NCBI GenBank assembly: GCA_934454745.1
Contig: CAKSGP010000050.1
Coordinates: 1-8,145, forward strand
Length of the DNA stretch: 8,145 bases
Direction: 5' to 3'
From: an uncultured Clostridia bacterium
Lineage (GTDB): Bacteria; Bacillota; Clostridia; UBA1381
The notes under the pieces are model-generated. The model saw nothing but the letters and a program-made list of their open reading frames with translations, ran no database searches and had not been told where the DNA came from. Positions 1-4,989 of this stretch are shown here, piece by piece (position 1 is the first letter of the stretch; each line of letters begins with the position of its first letter). The position numbers and the translations under genes are program-made.

Positions 1-46
1 GAATATGGGAGTTGATATTAGTGTTTTTTGAGATTTTTTTAGAATT

Positions 47-76
47 AAAAAAAGTGTTCAAAAACGCATGAACACT
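47..76 (-). terminator. Intrinsic terminator after the integrase gene
   Basis: Perfect 8-bp inverted repeat (AGTGTTCA at 53-60, TGAACACT at 69-76) with an 8-nt loop. Read on the minus strand it is followed by a run of T (the A tract at 47-53), so it should stop leftward transcription about 85 bp beyond the integrase stop codon. The plus-strand reading has a short broken T run, so some bidirectional activity is possible. Confidence 0.75.
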
Positions 77-159
77 ATGTTTTTAGATATAAATGTTTTT
101 TTGTATTTTCTTTTGTTTTCGTGAGATTTATAAAAATTCGGGGATTTTTCGGGGGAAAA

Positions 160-1302
160 TTAATAGATTTTATTTAGAATATTTAGTGCACGTTCTTCCT
201 CACGTGGATACAAGTGTGAATAAGTATTCCATGTAATTTCTATTTTTGAATGACCTAAACGGCGGGCAATTTCTTGTATATTAATTCCCTCATTTGCTAA
301 AAGCGACGCATGGGAATGTCTGAAATCGTGAATACGTATCTTTTTTATACCGGCTTTTTCTGCAAAAAGAATATTGCGTTTGTCCAATGTAGAATCACGC
401 ACACATTGAGGGCCGCCGCATATGTGCCAATTTTCTGAAAAGTCCGCTATTTCTTTATACCTATCATAATGTTGTTTTAATATATTTTGGAGCGGAACGG
501 GAATTTGTATGTCACGTATTGATGACAAATTTTTTGGCGGGGTTTCTCTATCTTCACCATGAAATTTTTGAGTAATGCTTTTTGTGATGTGTATTATATT
601 ATCAGATATATCATTCCATGTAAGAGCGTTTATTTCACCTTTTCGCATACCCGTATAAAAGGCTATATTAAAAAATACATAGAAATTCCATTCAAAAATA
701 TCATCTTTTGAGGATTGGGCGTTATCAAGTGCGGCAGAGATGTATTTTTTAAATTCATCAACGGTGTAATACTGTATTTTGTCCTTAGTTTGATAAGCAT
801 TTTTGAAATTACCAACCTTGTTTAAAGGATTGACAGACAGATAGTTATAGTCTACTGCAAAATTCAGCAAGGCTCTAAAAGAAGTATATATATTCTTTTT
901 CATAGTAAATGAAAGCGGTTTATTATATTTTGACTGTTTATTTTCAATTTCAAGTTTCCAATTCTTTAAATTTGTTATATTGATTTTATCAAGTTTTATA
1001 TTGCCGAATGTCGGTAATACATGATTAACCAATATAGTTTTGTTTTTATCAAGTGAACTCTCACGAATTTCAAATTGTTTTACTTTGACATATTCGTCAA
1101 AGAGTTCGTTTACGGTGAGCTGTTTTGACTGTTTTGTTTCTTTTAATTTTTTTGTGAGTTCCTGCTCAATCGTTTTTGCATTATCATAGCCATAGGCGGT
1201 GCGTTCCGCTTGCTTGTAATTTCCTAAATCGTCTACATAATTTACACGAACTCTGTATTTTTGAAGTCCGTCTTTTTTGCCGTCAGCTTTTTGTATTGGC
1301 AT
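160..1302 (-). CDS. int: Phage tyrosine recombinase / integrase
   Basis: Site-specific recombinase that would integrate and excise the element through a covalent 3'-phosphotyrosine intermediate. The 380-residue product has the layout of Tn916/phage integrases: an N-terminal AP2-like arm-binding region (about 1-50), a SAM-like core-binding domain (about 60-165) and a C-terminal catalytic domain. Visible catalytic residues are R220 (TGMRKGE), K257 (PPKNLSSIRD), H325 and R328 (HDFRHSHASL), H351 (LGHSKIEIT) and Y361 (TYSHLYP), so it looks intact. I chose the ATG at 1300-1302, preceded by GGGGGTG five bases upstream, over an in-frame start at 1341 that lies inside the upstream terminator hairpin. 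It is transcribed leftward behind a promoter and leader terminator at 1332-1457 and ends before the terminator at 47-76. Neighbouring genes fit a temperate phage lysogeny module. Family assignment is secure; the attachment site is not identified. Confidence 0.96.
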   Translation of the reverse strand: MPIQKADGKKDGLQKYRVRVNYVDDLGNYKQAERTAYGYDNAKTIEQELTKKLKETKQSKQLTVNELFDEYVKVKQFEIRESSLDKNKTILVNHVLPTFGNIKLDKINITNLKNWKLEIENKQSKYNKPLSFTMKKNIYTSFRALLNFAVDYNYLSVNPLNKVGNFKNAYQTKDKIQYYTVDEFKKYISAALDNAQSSKDDIFEWNFYVFFNIAFYTGMRKGEINALTWNDISDNIIHITKSITQKFHGEDRETPPKNLSSIRDIQIPVPLQNILKQHYDRYKEIADFSENWHICGGPQCVRDSTLDKRNILFAEKAGIKKIRIHDFRHSHASLLANEGINIQEIARRLGHSKIEITWNTYSHLYPREEERALNILNKIY

Positions 1303-1331
1303 ATAATCACCCCCAAATAAAAAAGTATACC

Positions 1332-1362
1332 AAAAAAGCACCTTGCATATGCAAAGTGCTTT
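1332..1362 (-). terminator. Intrinsic terminator in the integrase leader
   Basis: Near-perfect dyad at 1335-1362 (outer arms AAAGCAC/GTGCTTT, inner arms TTGCAT/ATGCAA, one C-A mismatch). On the minus strand it is followed by six T. It lies between the integrase promoter and start codon, with the T tract ending about 30 bases before the ATG, so it can act as an attenuator or as the 3' end of a separate short RNA. No genes lie between the promoter and this terminator. Confidence 0.82.
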
Positions 1363-1421
1363 AATGGATATTGCTCGTATAGAGCTACGTCTTCAATAAT
1401 GCTCGCTAGGAGCTTTGTTAC
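1332..1421 (-). ncRNA. Structured leader RNA upstream of int (candidate attenuator or small RNA)
   Basis: Predicted transcript from about 1421 to the T tract at 1332, roughly 90 nt. Reading the minus strand it carries two hairpins with the same 4-bp stem and different 5-nt loops: GCTC-CTAGC-GAGC (1401-1413) and GCTC-TATAC-GAGC (1373-1385), spaced 28 nt apart, then the terminator hairpin. An alternative pairing is possible between AAAGCTCC (1409-1416) and the terminator 3' arm GGTGCTTT (1335-1342), with one mismatch, which would break both the first hairpin and the terminator. I do not recognise a known riboswitch or T-box sequence. A minus-strand reading frame crosses the region but begins upstream of the predicted start point and lacks a ribosome site. 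Role inferred: conditional read-through into int. Confidence 0.5.
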
Positions 1422-1427
1422 ATATCC

Positions 1428-1457
1428 ATTATACAACTATTATATGCAGTTTGTCAA
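1428..1457 (-). promoter_or_regulatory. Consensus promoter for the int leader RNA
   Basis: On the minus strand: TTGACA (1452-1457), 18-bp spacer, TATAAT (1428-1433). Both boxes match the housekeeping consensus perfectly. The start point is expected near 1421. The -10 box is also part of a 10-bp DNA inverted repeat (1362-1371 with 1422-1431), which may be a regulator site. Confidence 0.8.
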
Positions 1458-1525
1458 TAAAAAATTCTCATTTTGTAATAAAAATTATAATGTTATTGTG
1501 CAAAATTAACAAATAGTGTATATGT

Positions 1526-2236
1526 TTATTTTTTTCCGATAAACAATTTTTCTATTTCATTATCAATTTTATCAAGTGCCTCATTAGGTAAACGAACATT
1601 TGCTAAAACATCATATTTATTTTTAGGGTCATATATACGAATTTTACTGATAGTTGTAATTTGTCCGATTAGAGCAATACTACCTGATTTCATTCTGTCA
1701 ATTTCGGTACATATGTTTTTAGCTAAGGCAATATAGTTTTCAATTTCTTGAAGGTTACCATCATTGTTATTATCTTCTGTTATATTCATAGTTTTGTCTA
1801 CTATTTTTTGGAGAAGTTTATCATATTTATTTTTTAGAGTTTGGTATAGACTATTGCCAAGATAAAGTTCGCCTTTTCTAAGGTTATTAATGTCTTTATT
1901 AGATTTTAATGAGGTTAAGGGAACAACAGTTATAATGGGAGAGGATAGAGCATTATCTTTATCAAGTACAATACAATAATGTAATCCGCCTTCCTCGCTT
2001 CCGATTTTAAAGCCTAAGTGTGCTTTTACAACTTCACCACGTTTGTATCTTTTTAAATTTCTAGGATTAAATTTATTTTCATATCCTAAAAATTCAGAAT
2101 AGTTATCAAGCCAATAACAGAATTTATCTGCTTTCATGGGGTCAATTTCCATAAAATCATCAATAAGTGAAGAAATTTTTGCAATAGAAAGATTTTTATG
2201 TTTGTGAATTTTATCTATATCTTTTACTTTACTCAC
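1526..2236 (-). CDS. PemK/MazF-like protein, solitary, with long insertions
   Basis: The 236-residue product carries the MazF/PemK toxin signature in its middle and end: RGEVVKAHLGFKIGSEEGG (about 66-84), a strand ending in SPIITVVPLTS (99-109), and GSIALIGQITTISKIRI (185-201), which matches the family's VLLEQIRTIDKSRL strand. MazF proteins are usually about 110-120 residues; here there is a 65-residue N-terminal extension and a long charged insertion (about 111-180). The position of the catalytic Arg of MazF (R25 in the Bacillus enzyme, GG-V-RP) is His86 (GGLHY), while the later Thr is kept (T108). Ribonuclease activity is therefore uncertain. No antitoxin-like gene adjoins it. The GTG start at 2234-2236 is set by AGGAGG six bases upstream; the farther ATG at 2269 has no ribosome site. 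It may be the last gene of the leftward lysogenic transcript. Confidence 0.75.
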   Translation of the reverse strand: MSKVKDIDKIHKHKNLSIAKISSLIDDFMEIDPMKADKFCYWLDNYSEFLGYENKFNPRNLKRYKRGEVVKAHLGFKIGSEEGGLHYCIVLDKDNALSSPIITVVPLTSLKSNKDINNLRKGELYLGNSLYQTLKNKYDKLLQKIVDKTMNITEDNNNDGNLQEIENYIALAKNICTEIDRMKSGSIALIGQITTISKIRIYDPKNKYDVLANVRLPNEALDKIDNEIEKLFIGKK

Positions 2237-2242
2237 GATAAA

Positions 2243-2248
2243 CCTCCT
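2243..2248 (-). promoter_or_regulatory. Ribosome binding site that fixes a GTG start
   Basis: AGGAGG on the minus strand, six bases before GTG at 2236. This favours the shorter 236-residue product over the 247-residue ATG version. Confidence 0.8.
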
Positions 2249-2311
2249 AGTTATATTTTTTTTAATCATTTTTGTTTAAGATTACCTTGATAATGGTAAG
2301 TATTTAAAGAA

Positions 2312-3148
2312 TTATTGATAATTCTCTATTAAGAATTGTTTTAACTGCTCTATTGTAATACCATATTGTTTATAAGTATTAGTAGTTAAATAACCTACAA
2401 AATATCCTTTACTATCAACTATTTTTGGCGGGGTTACTGCATATTCATTAAAAGCACTTGTAGCACTGTATTGACTTCCGTATTTGCCATATGTATTCCA
2501 TATACTGTTGGCTTGATATTGACTGCCATATTTACCGTATGTATTCCAGATACTATCTGAATCATAAGTATTTGTAGTTAGTTTACCAAGGTAGGTTACA
2601 CCATCATTGGAATATAGATACCACGGAAAATTAGCTGATGATAGAGTAGGAGCGGAATTAGCAGCTTGTGATGTTGAATTAGTATTATTTGATGTTGATA
2701 CAGCCAAATATGGGTCAATGGTGAATGAATTAGTATTACTATCGAATTTTACATCACCAAGACATTTAATTAAATCAAGATGTTTATATCTTGTTGCGGT
2801 AAGTGGATTGTGTGAGGTATATTTATATAATTCTTTTACAGTAACAGGGGTTCCGTTTACAATATTATTACCATATAGAGTATTACAGCAATAATTATTT
2901 AAAACAAAGACAGATTTATCTGTATCGTTCCAAGAAACATTGCAATCAGCCTTTTCGGCAATATCACGCAAAGGAGCATAGGTTGTATCGTTCCAAATAA
3001 AATTTGGAGTAGTGACTTTTTCGCCATTAGAAAAAATTGTAACAGAATTAGGATATATTTCATCTTGTATGCAATAAGAAAGAGCATATGTTGTTGCAGG
3101 TATTATTGCTAATATAATACCGCATAAAAATCCTTTTAAAGTTTTCAT
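2312..3148 (-). CDS. Secreted stalk-domain protein with YGKYGSQY repeats
   Basis: The 278-residue product begins with a Sec signal peptide (basic MKTLK, hydrophobic core about 6-19, likely cleavage after TYA near 22). Residues about 30-83 resemble the copper amine oxidase N-terminal-like stalk domain common in clostridial exported proteins (WNDTTYAPLRDIAEKADCNV, then SW and SVFV). A Ser/Thr/Asn-rich linker (about 150-172) leads to a C-terminal region with two near-identical 16-residue repeats, SIWNTYGKYGSQYxxx (199-214, 215-230), a degenerate third (SAFNEYAV), and a closing PPKIVDSKGYFVGYLTTNTY segment. No catalytic residues or sortase motif are seen, so it is probably free or loosely wall-bound; function unknown. 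Its ATG overlaps the upstream stop as ATGA, with AAGGAGG ten bases upstream, indicating translational coupling to its paralogue. Probable lysogenic conversion gene. Confidence 0.8.
   Translation of the reverse strand: MKTLKGFLCGIILAIIPATTYALSYCIQDEIYPNSVTIFSNGEKVTTPNFIWNDTTYAPLRDIAEKADCNVSWNDTDKSVFVLNNYCCNTLYGNNIVNGTPVTVKELYKYTSHNPLTATRYKHLDLIKCLGDVKFDSNTNSFTIDPYLAVSTSNNTNSTSQAANSAPTLSSANFPWYLYSNDGVTYLGKLTTNTYDSDSIWNTYGKYGSQYQANSIWNTYGKYGSQYSATSAFNEYAVTPPKIVDSKGYFVGYLTTNTYKQYGITIEQLKQFLIENYQ
2469..2564 (-). repeat. Two tandem 48-bp coding repeats
   Basis: Units at 2469-2516 and 2517-2564 encode the two SIWNTYGKYGSQY repeats of the secreted protein. They differ at several bases, mostly synonymous in the conserved core, which suggests an old duplication kept under protein-level selection. 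Confidence 0.8.
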
Positions 3149-3630
3149 TTTATAACAGCCTCCTTAGAATCATAGTACCACGTTACAGTAGAATCATCAT
3201 ATTTACAATCCGCTAATAACGGCATTATAGCTTCATCAATATATATATCAGTAACATATGGTATGTCATTTTCGTCGAGAGCATAATGATAAACGCTGTC
3301 AAATGTATAAGTGACACCATTAATATTTATATTAGTATTAAAATTTTTGTAATTATTATTGACAAATACTACATGTAAGTTGTCATCGGCAATCCAATCG
3401 ACTCTGCAATCAAGTGCATTAAAAACACTTCTTAAAGGTACATATGTTGAATCATTGTAAATAATACTGTCGGAAGTATAATAGGTATTATTTGAGCAAA
3501 GACCTAAATTATCATTTTGAGGGTAAAGTGTAGCCAATATACTGCTTGTGTTAGCTCCGAGGACAGGCAATGAAGATAGTAAAGCGGAACATATTATCCC
3601 CAAGACAAATCCTTTTGTAGATTTTTTCAT
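3145..3630 (-). CDS. Secreted stalk-domain protein, paralogue of the next gene
   Basis: The 161-residue product has a Sec signal peptide (MKKSTKGF, hydrophobic to about 24, likely cleavage near LGA at 26) followed by a copper amine oxidase N-terminal-like stalk domain (about 35-92; YNDSTYVPLRSVFNALDCRV, then VDW and VVFV). It aligns by eye along its whole length with the first 147 residues of the downstream secreted protein, including KGF-LGII in the signal peptide, the PLR core and the late D-CKYDDST / D-VKFDSNT strand, so the two arose by duplication; this one lacks the linker and YGKYGSQY repeats. I chose the ATG at 3628-3630, with AGGAGG seven bases upstream, because the farther ATG lies inside the -35 box of a divergent RNA promoter. 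Its TGA overlaps the next ATG. Exported, possibly surface-acting; function unknown. Confidence 0.78.
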   Translation of the reverse strand: MKKSTKGFVLGIICSALLSSLPVLGANTSSILATLYPQNDNLGLCSNNTYYTSDSIIYNDSTYVPLRSVFNALDCRVDWIADDNLHVVFVNNNYKNFNTNININGVTYTFDSVYHYALDENDIPYVTDIYIDEAIMPLLADCKYDDSTVTWYYDSKEAVIK

Positions 3631-3643
3631 AATATAACCTCCT

Positions 3644-3694
3644 AAAAATAATATTGACATTTAAAGTCTAATATTGTATAATATTTTTAGGGTT
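3644..3694. repeat. 51-bp direct repeat, copy 1 (RNA gene promoter block)
   Basis: Matches 4302-4352 with a single difference (T/G at 3669/4327). It includes the whole plus-strand promoter and the first bases of the RNA. The similarity continues more weakly through the RNA, with a second highly conserved block in the terminator hairpin. Confidence 0.9.
3654..3682 (+). promoter_or_regulatory. Consensus promoter of small RNA copy 1
   Basis: TTGACA (3654-3659), 17-bp spacer, TATAAT (3677-3682): a perfect match to the housekeeping consensus. The start point is expected at A3689, seven bases after the -10 box. There is no open reading frame with a ribosome site downstream before the terminator. 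Confidence 0.85.
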
Positions 3695-3757
3695 ATCTAG
3701 CGTTCAGGGTAATCCTATAATTGAGGCGGTAAGTATTAGCGGTACTTGCCGCCTTTT
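3689..3757 (+). ncRNA. Small RNA, copy 1 of a duplicated pair
   Basis: About 69 nt from A3689 to the T tract. A 5' hairpin pairs AGGGTTATC (3689-3697) with GGTAATCCT (3708-3716), 9 bp including two G-U, with a 10-nt loop. After an 8-nt linker comes the terminator hairpin with loop TTAGCGG. The same architecture recurs at 4347-4416 with pairing-preserving changes, so this is an RNA gene and not chance. It has no start codon with a ribosome site. It is antisense to the gap between the membrane-protein gene and the secreted-protein pair, and so could pair with a leftward transcript through that gap; a trans target is also possible. I cannot assign it to a known RNA family. Confidence 0.72.
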
Positions 3758-3759
3758 CT
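3725..3759 (+). terminator. Terminator of small RNA copy 1
   Basis: GGCGGTAAGTA (3725-3735) pairs with TACTTGCCGCC (3743-3753) over 11 bp including one G-U; loop TTAGCGG; followed by TTTTCT. Only the plus-strand orientation has the T tract. Confidence 0.88.
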
Positions 3760-3868
3760 ATGTAAATGTTTATTTATGATTTGTTTCGGGATTGCATAGC
3801 ATTTATCATATCTTCAAAATTATTTCGCAGGTCGGGTGACATACAAGTCAATCAGCAGTAAATATTGG

Positions 3869-4285
3869 CTATAATATTAAATCGCATAAAACTAAAATAA
3901 ATGGCAGTATGGACAGTGTATCGGTAATTAAATAAAGTAAATTATATTTATTTACAGGATTTTTAAAATTAACTACAATGCTAAGCAAGATAGGAACCGC
4001 TTGTATAAGGAAACCAATCACATACAAAACTACTATTATAATCATAGCGATTATACATATTTTAGAAATAAAATTAATGCCTATAAGAAACTTAGCAATT
4101 AGAAAAACTATTCCGTAAAATTGCAGATTTTTATGTGTATTTATTAATGACTGTGTGAGAACATATTCATCTTCCGGCTTGGAATTTCCAAATTCATTAA
4201 GGAATGCCCAACGGATAAATACAGCCATTAGAAATGCAACAACATAAGTTATAATAAAGATAATTATGCTTTGAAATATTGACAT
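3869..4285 (-). CDS. Small integral membrane protein, four predicted helices
   Basis: The 138-residue product is strongly hydrophobic with likely membrane helices at about 5-28, 55-72, 74-104 (long, possibly bent) and 114-138, and one polar loop rich in charged residues (about 29-54, NEFGNSKPEDEY). I see no catalytic or transporter motif and do not recognise the family. The ATG at 4283-4285 follows GGGGGTTGA; an in-frame ATG farther upstream lies in the promoter of the divergent RNA gene and was rejected. It sits between the repressor and the secreted pair on the same strand, with an RNA gene pointing the opposite way on each side. Possible roles are superinfection exclusion or another lysogeny-expressed surface function, by position only. 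Confidence 0.68.
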   Translation of the reverse strand: MSIFQSIIIFIITYVVAFLMAVFIRWAFLNEFGNSKPEDEYVLTQSLINTHKNLQFYGIVFLIAKFLIGINFISKICIIAMIIIVVLYVIGFLIQAVPILLSIVVNFKNPVNKYNLLYLITDTLSILPFILVLCDLIL

Positions 4286-4301
4286 TATAATCAACCCCCA
4301 A

Positions 4302-4352
4302 AAAAATAATATTGACATTTAAAGTCGAATATTGTATAATATTTTTAGGGTT
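4302..4352. repeat. 51-bp direct repeat, copy 2 (RNA gene promoter block)
   Basis: Matches 3644-3694 with one difference. It covers the promoter of the second RNA gene and its first six transcribed bases. Confidence 0.9.
4312..4340 (+). promoter_or_regulatory. Consensus promoter of small RNA copy 2
   Basis: TTGACA (4312-4317), 17-bp spacer, TATAAT (4335-4340). Expected start at A4347. Both boxes and the spacer length are identical to copy 1. Confidence 0.85.
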
Positions 4353-4416
4353 GTTTTGTACAATTTGGAATAACCTTATTGACGGTAAGTATTAGCGGTA
4401 CTTATCGTCTTTTTTT
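4347..4416 (+). ncRNA. Small RNA, copy 2 of a duplicated pair
   Basis: About 70 nt. The 5' hairpin pairs AGGGTTGTT (4347-4355) with AATAACCTT (4369-4377), 9 bp including two G-U, with a 13-nt loop containing the palindrome TTGTACAA-like core (TTGTACAA at 4356-4363). It is followed by the terminator hairpin. Relative to copy 1, stem bases change in compensating ways (a C-G pair becomes U-A in hairpin 1; a G-C pair becomes A-U in the terminator), while the terminator loop TTAGCGG is identical. It lies in the gap between the repressor and membrane-protein genes, antisense to a leftward transcript. Its 3' end is 44 bases before the repressor stop codon, so read-through would be antisense to repressor mRNA. 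Confidence 0.74.
4381..4416 (+). terminator. Terminator of small RNA copy 2
   Basis: GACGGTAAGTA (4381-4391) pairs with TACTTATCGTC (4399-4409) over 11 bp including one G-U; loop TTAGCGG; seven T follow (4410-4416). Stronger T tract than copy 1. Confidence 0.9.
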
Positions 4417-4460
4417 GTGCAATTTTTCTTAATAAGAAAAATCTGCATAAATTATGTTTC

Positions 4461-4823
4461 TTATGCGTTTTGTAATTCTTTTTGAATATCATTATATTTC
4501 TCCGCTTTTAACATTTGTTTCATTTCCCCACGAATTTCCGCCTTGTCATTATCATCTAATTGGTTGTACAGTTCAATTCCGATGTCGGTGGAAGTTGTTA
4601 GTTGAGCATTATTAATACCATACATTGTATTTATAGATACATTTAATACTTGACATATAGCATATAAATTATCAATGTCTATTGTATTAGTACAACTTTC
4701 CCATGATGAAATAGTATTATGCTTGACACCAATCATATCAGCAAGCGACTTTTGGGATAACTTTTTTTGTTTTCTGTAAAAGGCTATGTTTTTAGCCACA
4801 ACAGATTTTATATTAGTATCCAT
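4461..4823 (-). CDS. XRE-family lysogeny repressor (CI-like, short)
   Basis: DNA-binding protein expected to hold the phage in lysogeny. The 120-residue product has an N-terminal lambda-repressor-type helix-turn-helix domain (about 8-65; LSQKSLADMIGVKHNTISSWE contains helices 2 and 3) and a short C-terminal tail (about 78-120) that is probably for dimerisation. It lacks the LexA/CI self-cleavage peptidase domain, so induction is unlikely to work by RecA-stimulated autocleavage; no ImmA-type protease gene is seen in the window. It is divergent from the Cro-like gene across a 166-bp switch with three operators. ATG at 4821-4823 has AAAGGAGG six bases upstream. The predicted transcript start lies almost at that ribosome site, giving a very short leader. 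Identity as the repressor is inferred from position and domain. Confidence 0.88.
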   Translation of the reverse strand: MDTNIKSVVAKNIAFYRKQKKLSQKSLADMIGVKHNTISSWESCTNTIDIDNLYAICQVLNVSINTMYGINNAQLTTSTDIGIELYNQLDDNDKAEIRGEMKQMLKAEKYNDIQKELQNA

Positions 4824-4844
4824 TATTAACCTCCTTTCATAATT

Positions 4845-4873
4845 ATCATATCATAATAAATTCAGAAAATCAA
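4845..4873 (-). promoter_or_regulatory. Repressor promoter (PRM-like)
   Basis: Minus strand: TTGATT (4868-4873), 17-bp spacer, TATGAT (4845-4850). Imperfect boxes (4/6 and 5/6), as expected for a promoter that depends on an activator. The leftmost operator (4881-4895) lies just upstream of the -35 box, a position from which bound repressor could stimulate it. Confidence 0.6.
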
Positions 4874-4880
4874 TAATAAA

Positions 4881-4895
4881 TTCATAAAATATGAA
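4881..4895. promoter_or_regulatory. Operator 1 of the lysogeny switch
   Basis: TTCAT-AAAAT-ATGAA, perfect 5-bp arms with a 5-bp spacer. Lies upstream of the repressor promoter and 41 bp (centre to centre) from operator 2. Confidence 0.75.
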
Positions 4896-4914
4896 AAAAT
4901 AATAATTAAAATAC

Positions 4915-4943
4915 TTGACTTTTCATGTTTTATGAATTATAAT
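4915..4943 (+). promoter_or_regulatory. Early rightward promoter (PR-like)
   Basis: TTGACT (4915-4920), 17-bp spacer, TATAAT (4938-4943). Operator 2 fills the spacer exactly and operator 3 lies just after the expected start near 4950, so repressor binding should block it. It drives the Cro-like gene and probably the whole early operon. Confidence 0.85.
4922..4936. promoter_or_regulatory. Operator 2, inside the rightward promoter
   Basis: TTCAT-GTTTT-ATGAA, between the -35 and -10 boxes. With two flanking T it forms a 17-bp sequence (4920-4936) that is the exact reverse complement of the operator 3 region (4954-4970). Confidence 0.85.
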
Positions 4944-4953
4944 GTACCCATAC

Positions 4954-4968
4954 TTCATAAAACATGAA
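4954..4968. promoter_or_regulatory. Operator 3, in the early leader
   Basis: TTCAT-AAAAC-ATGAA, 32 bp from operator 2 centre to centre, near a whole number of helical turns. Located between the start point and the Cro-like ribosome site. Confidence 0.82.
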
Positions 4969-4989
4969 AATGAGAAAGGAGAAAATAAA

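Noticed and set aside
1242..1436. 64-codon minus-strand frame across the int leader
   Set aside because: Its TTG start lies upstream of the predicted transcription start, it lacks a ribosome site, and it overlaps the promoter, hairpins, terminator and int start; the region is better explained as structured leader RNA.
2308..2325. AT-only inverted repeat AGAATTAT/ATAATTCT over the secreted protein stop codon
   Set aside because: 2-nt loop, no G-C-rich stem and only a short T stretch; too weak to call a terminator.
2469..2564. Tandem repeats considered as a CRISPR-like or iteron array
   Set aside because: They are in-frame protein repeats inside a secreted protein with no spacers; no CRISPR array is present in the window.
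3774..3842. Minus-strand mini-frame of 22 codons starting MSPDLRNNFE in the gap after the membrane protein
   Set aside because: No ribosome site precedes it and it is too short to judge; it could be a remnant of a lost gene, but the evidence does not support a feature.
4422..4442. AT-rich dyad ATTTTTCTT/AAGAAAAAT after the repressor gene
   Set aside because: Weak stem with a 3-nt loop and no separate T tract on the minus strand; may slow transcription but cannot be supported as the repressor terminator.
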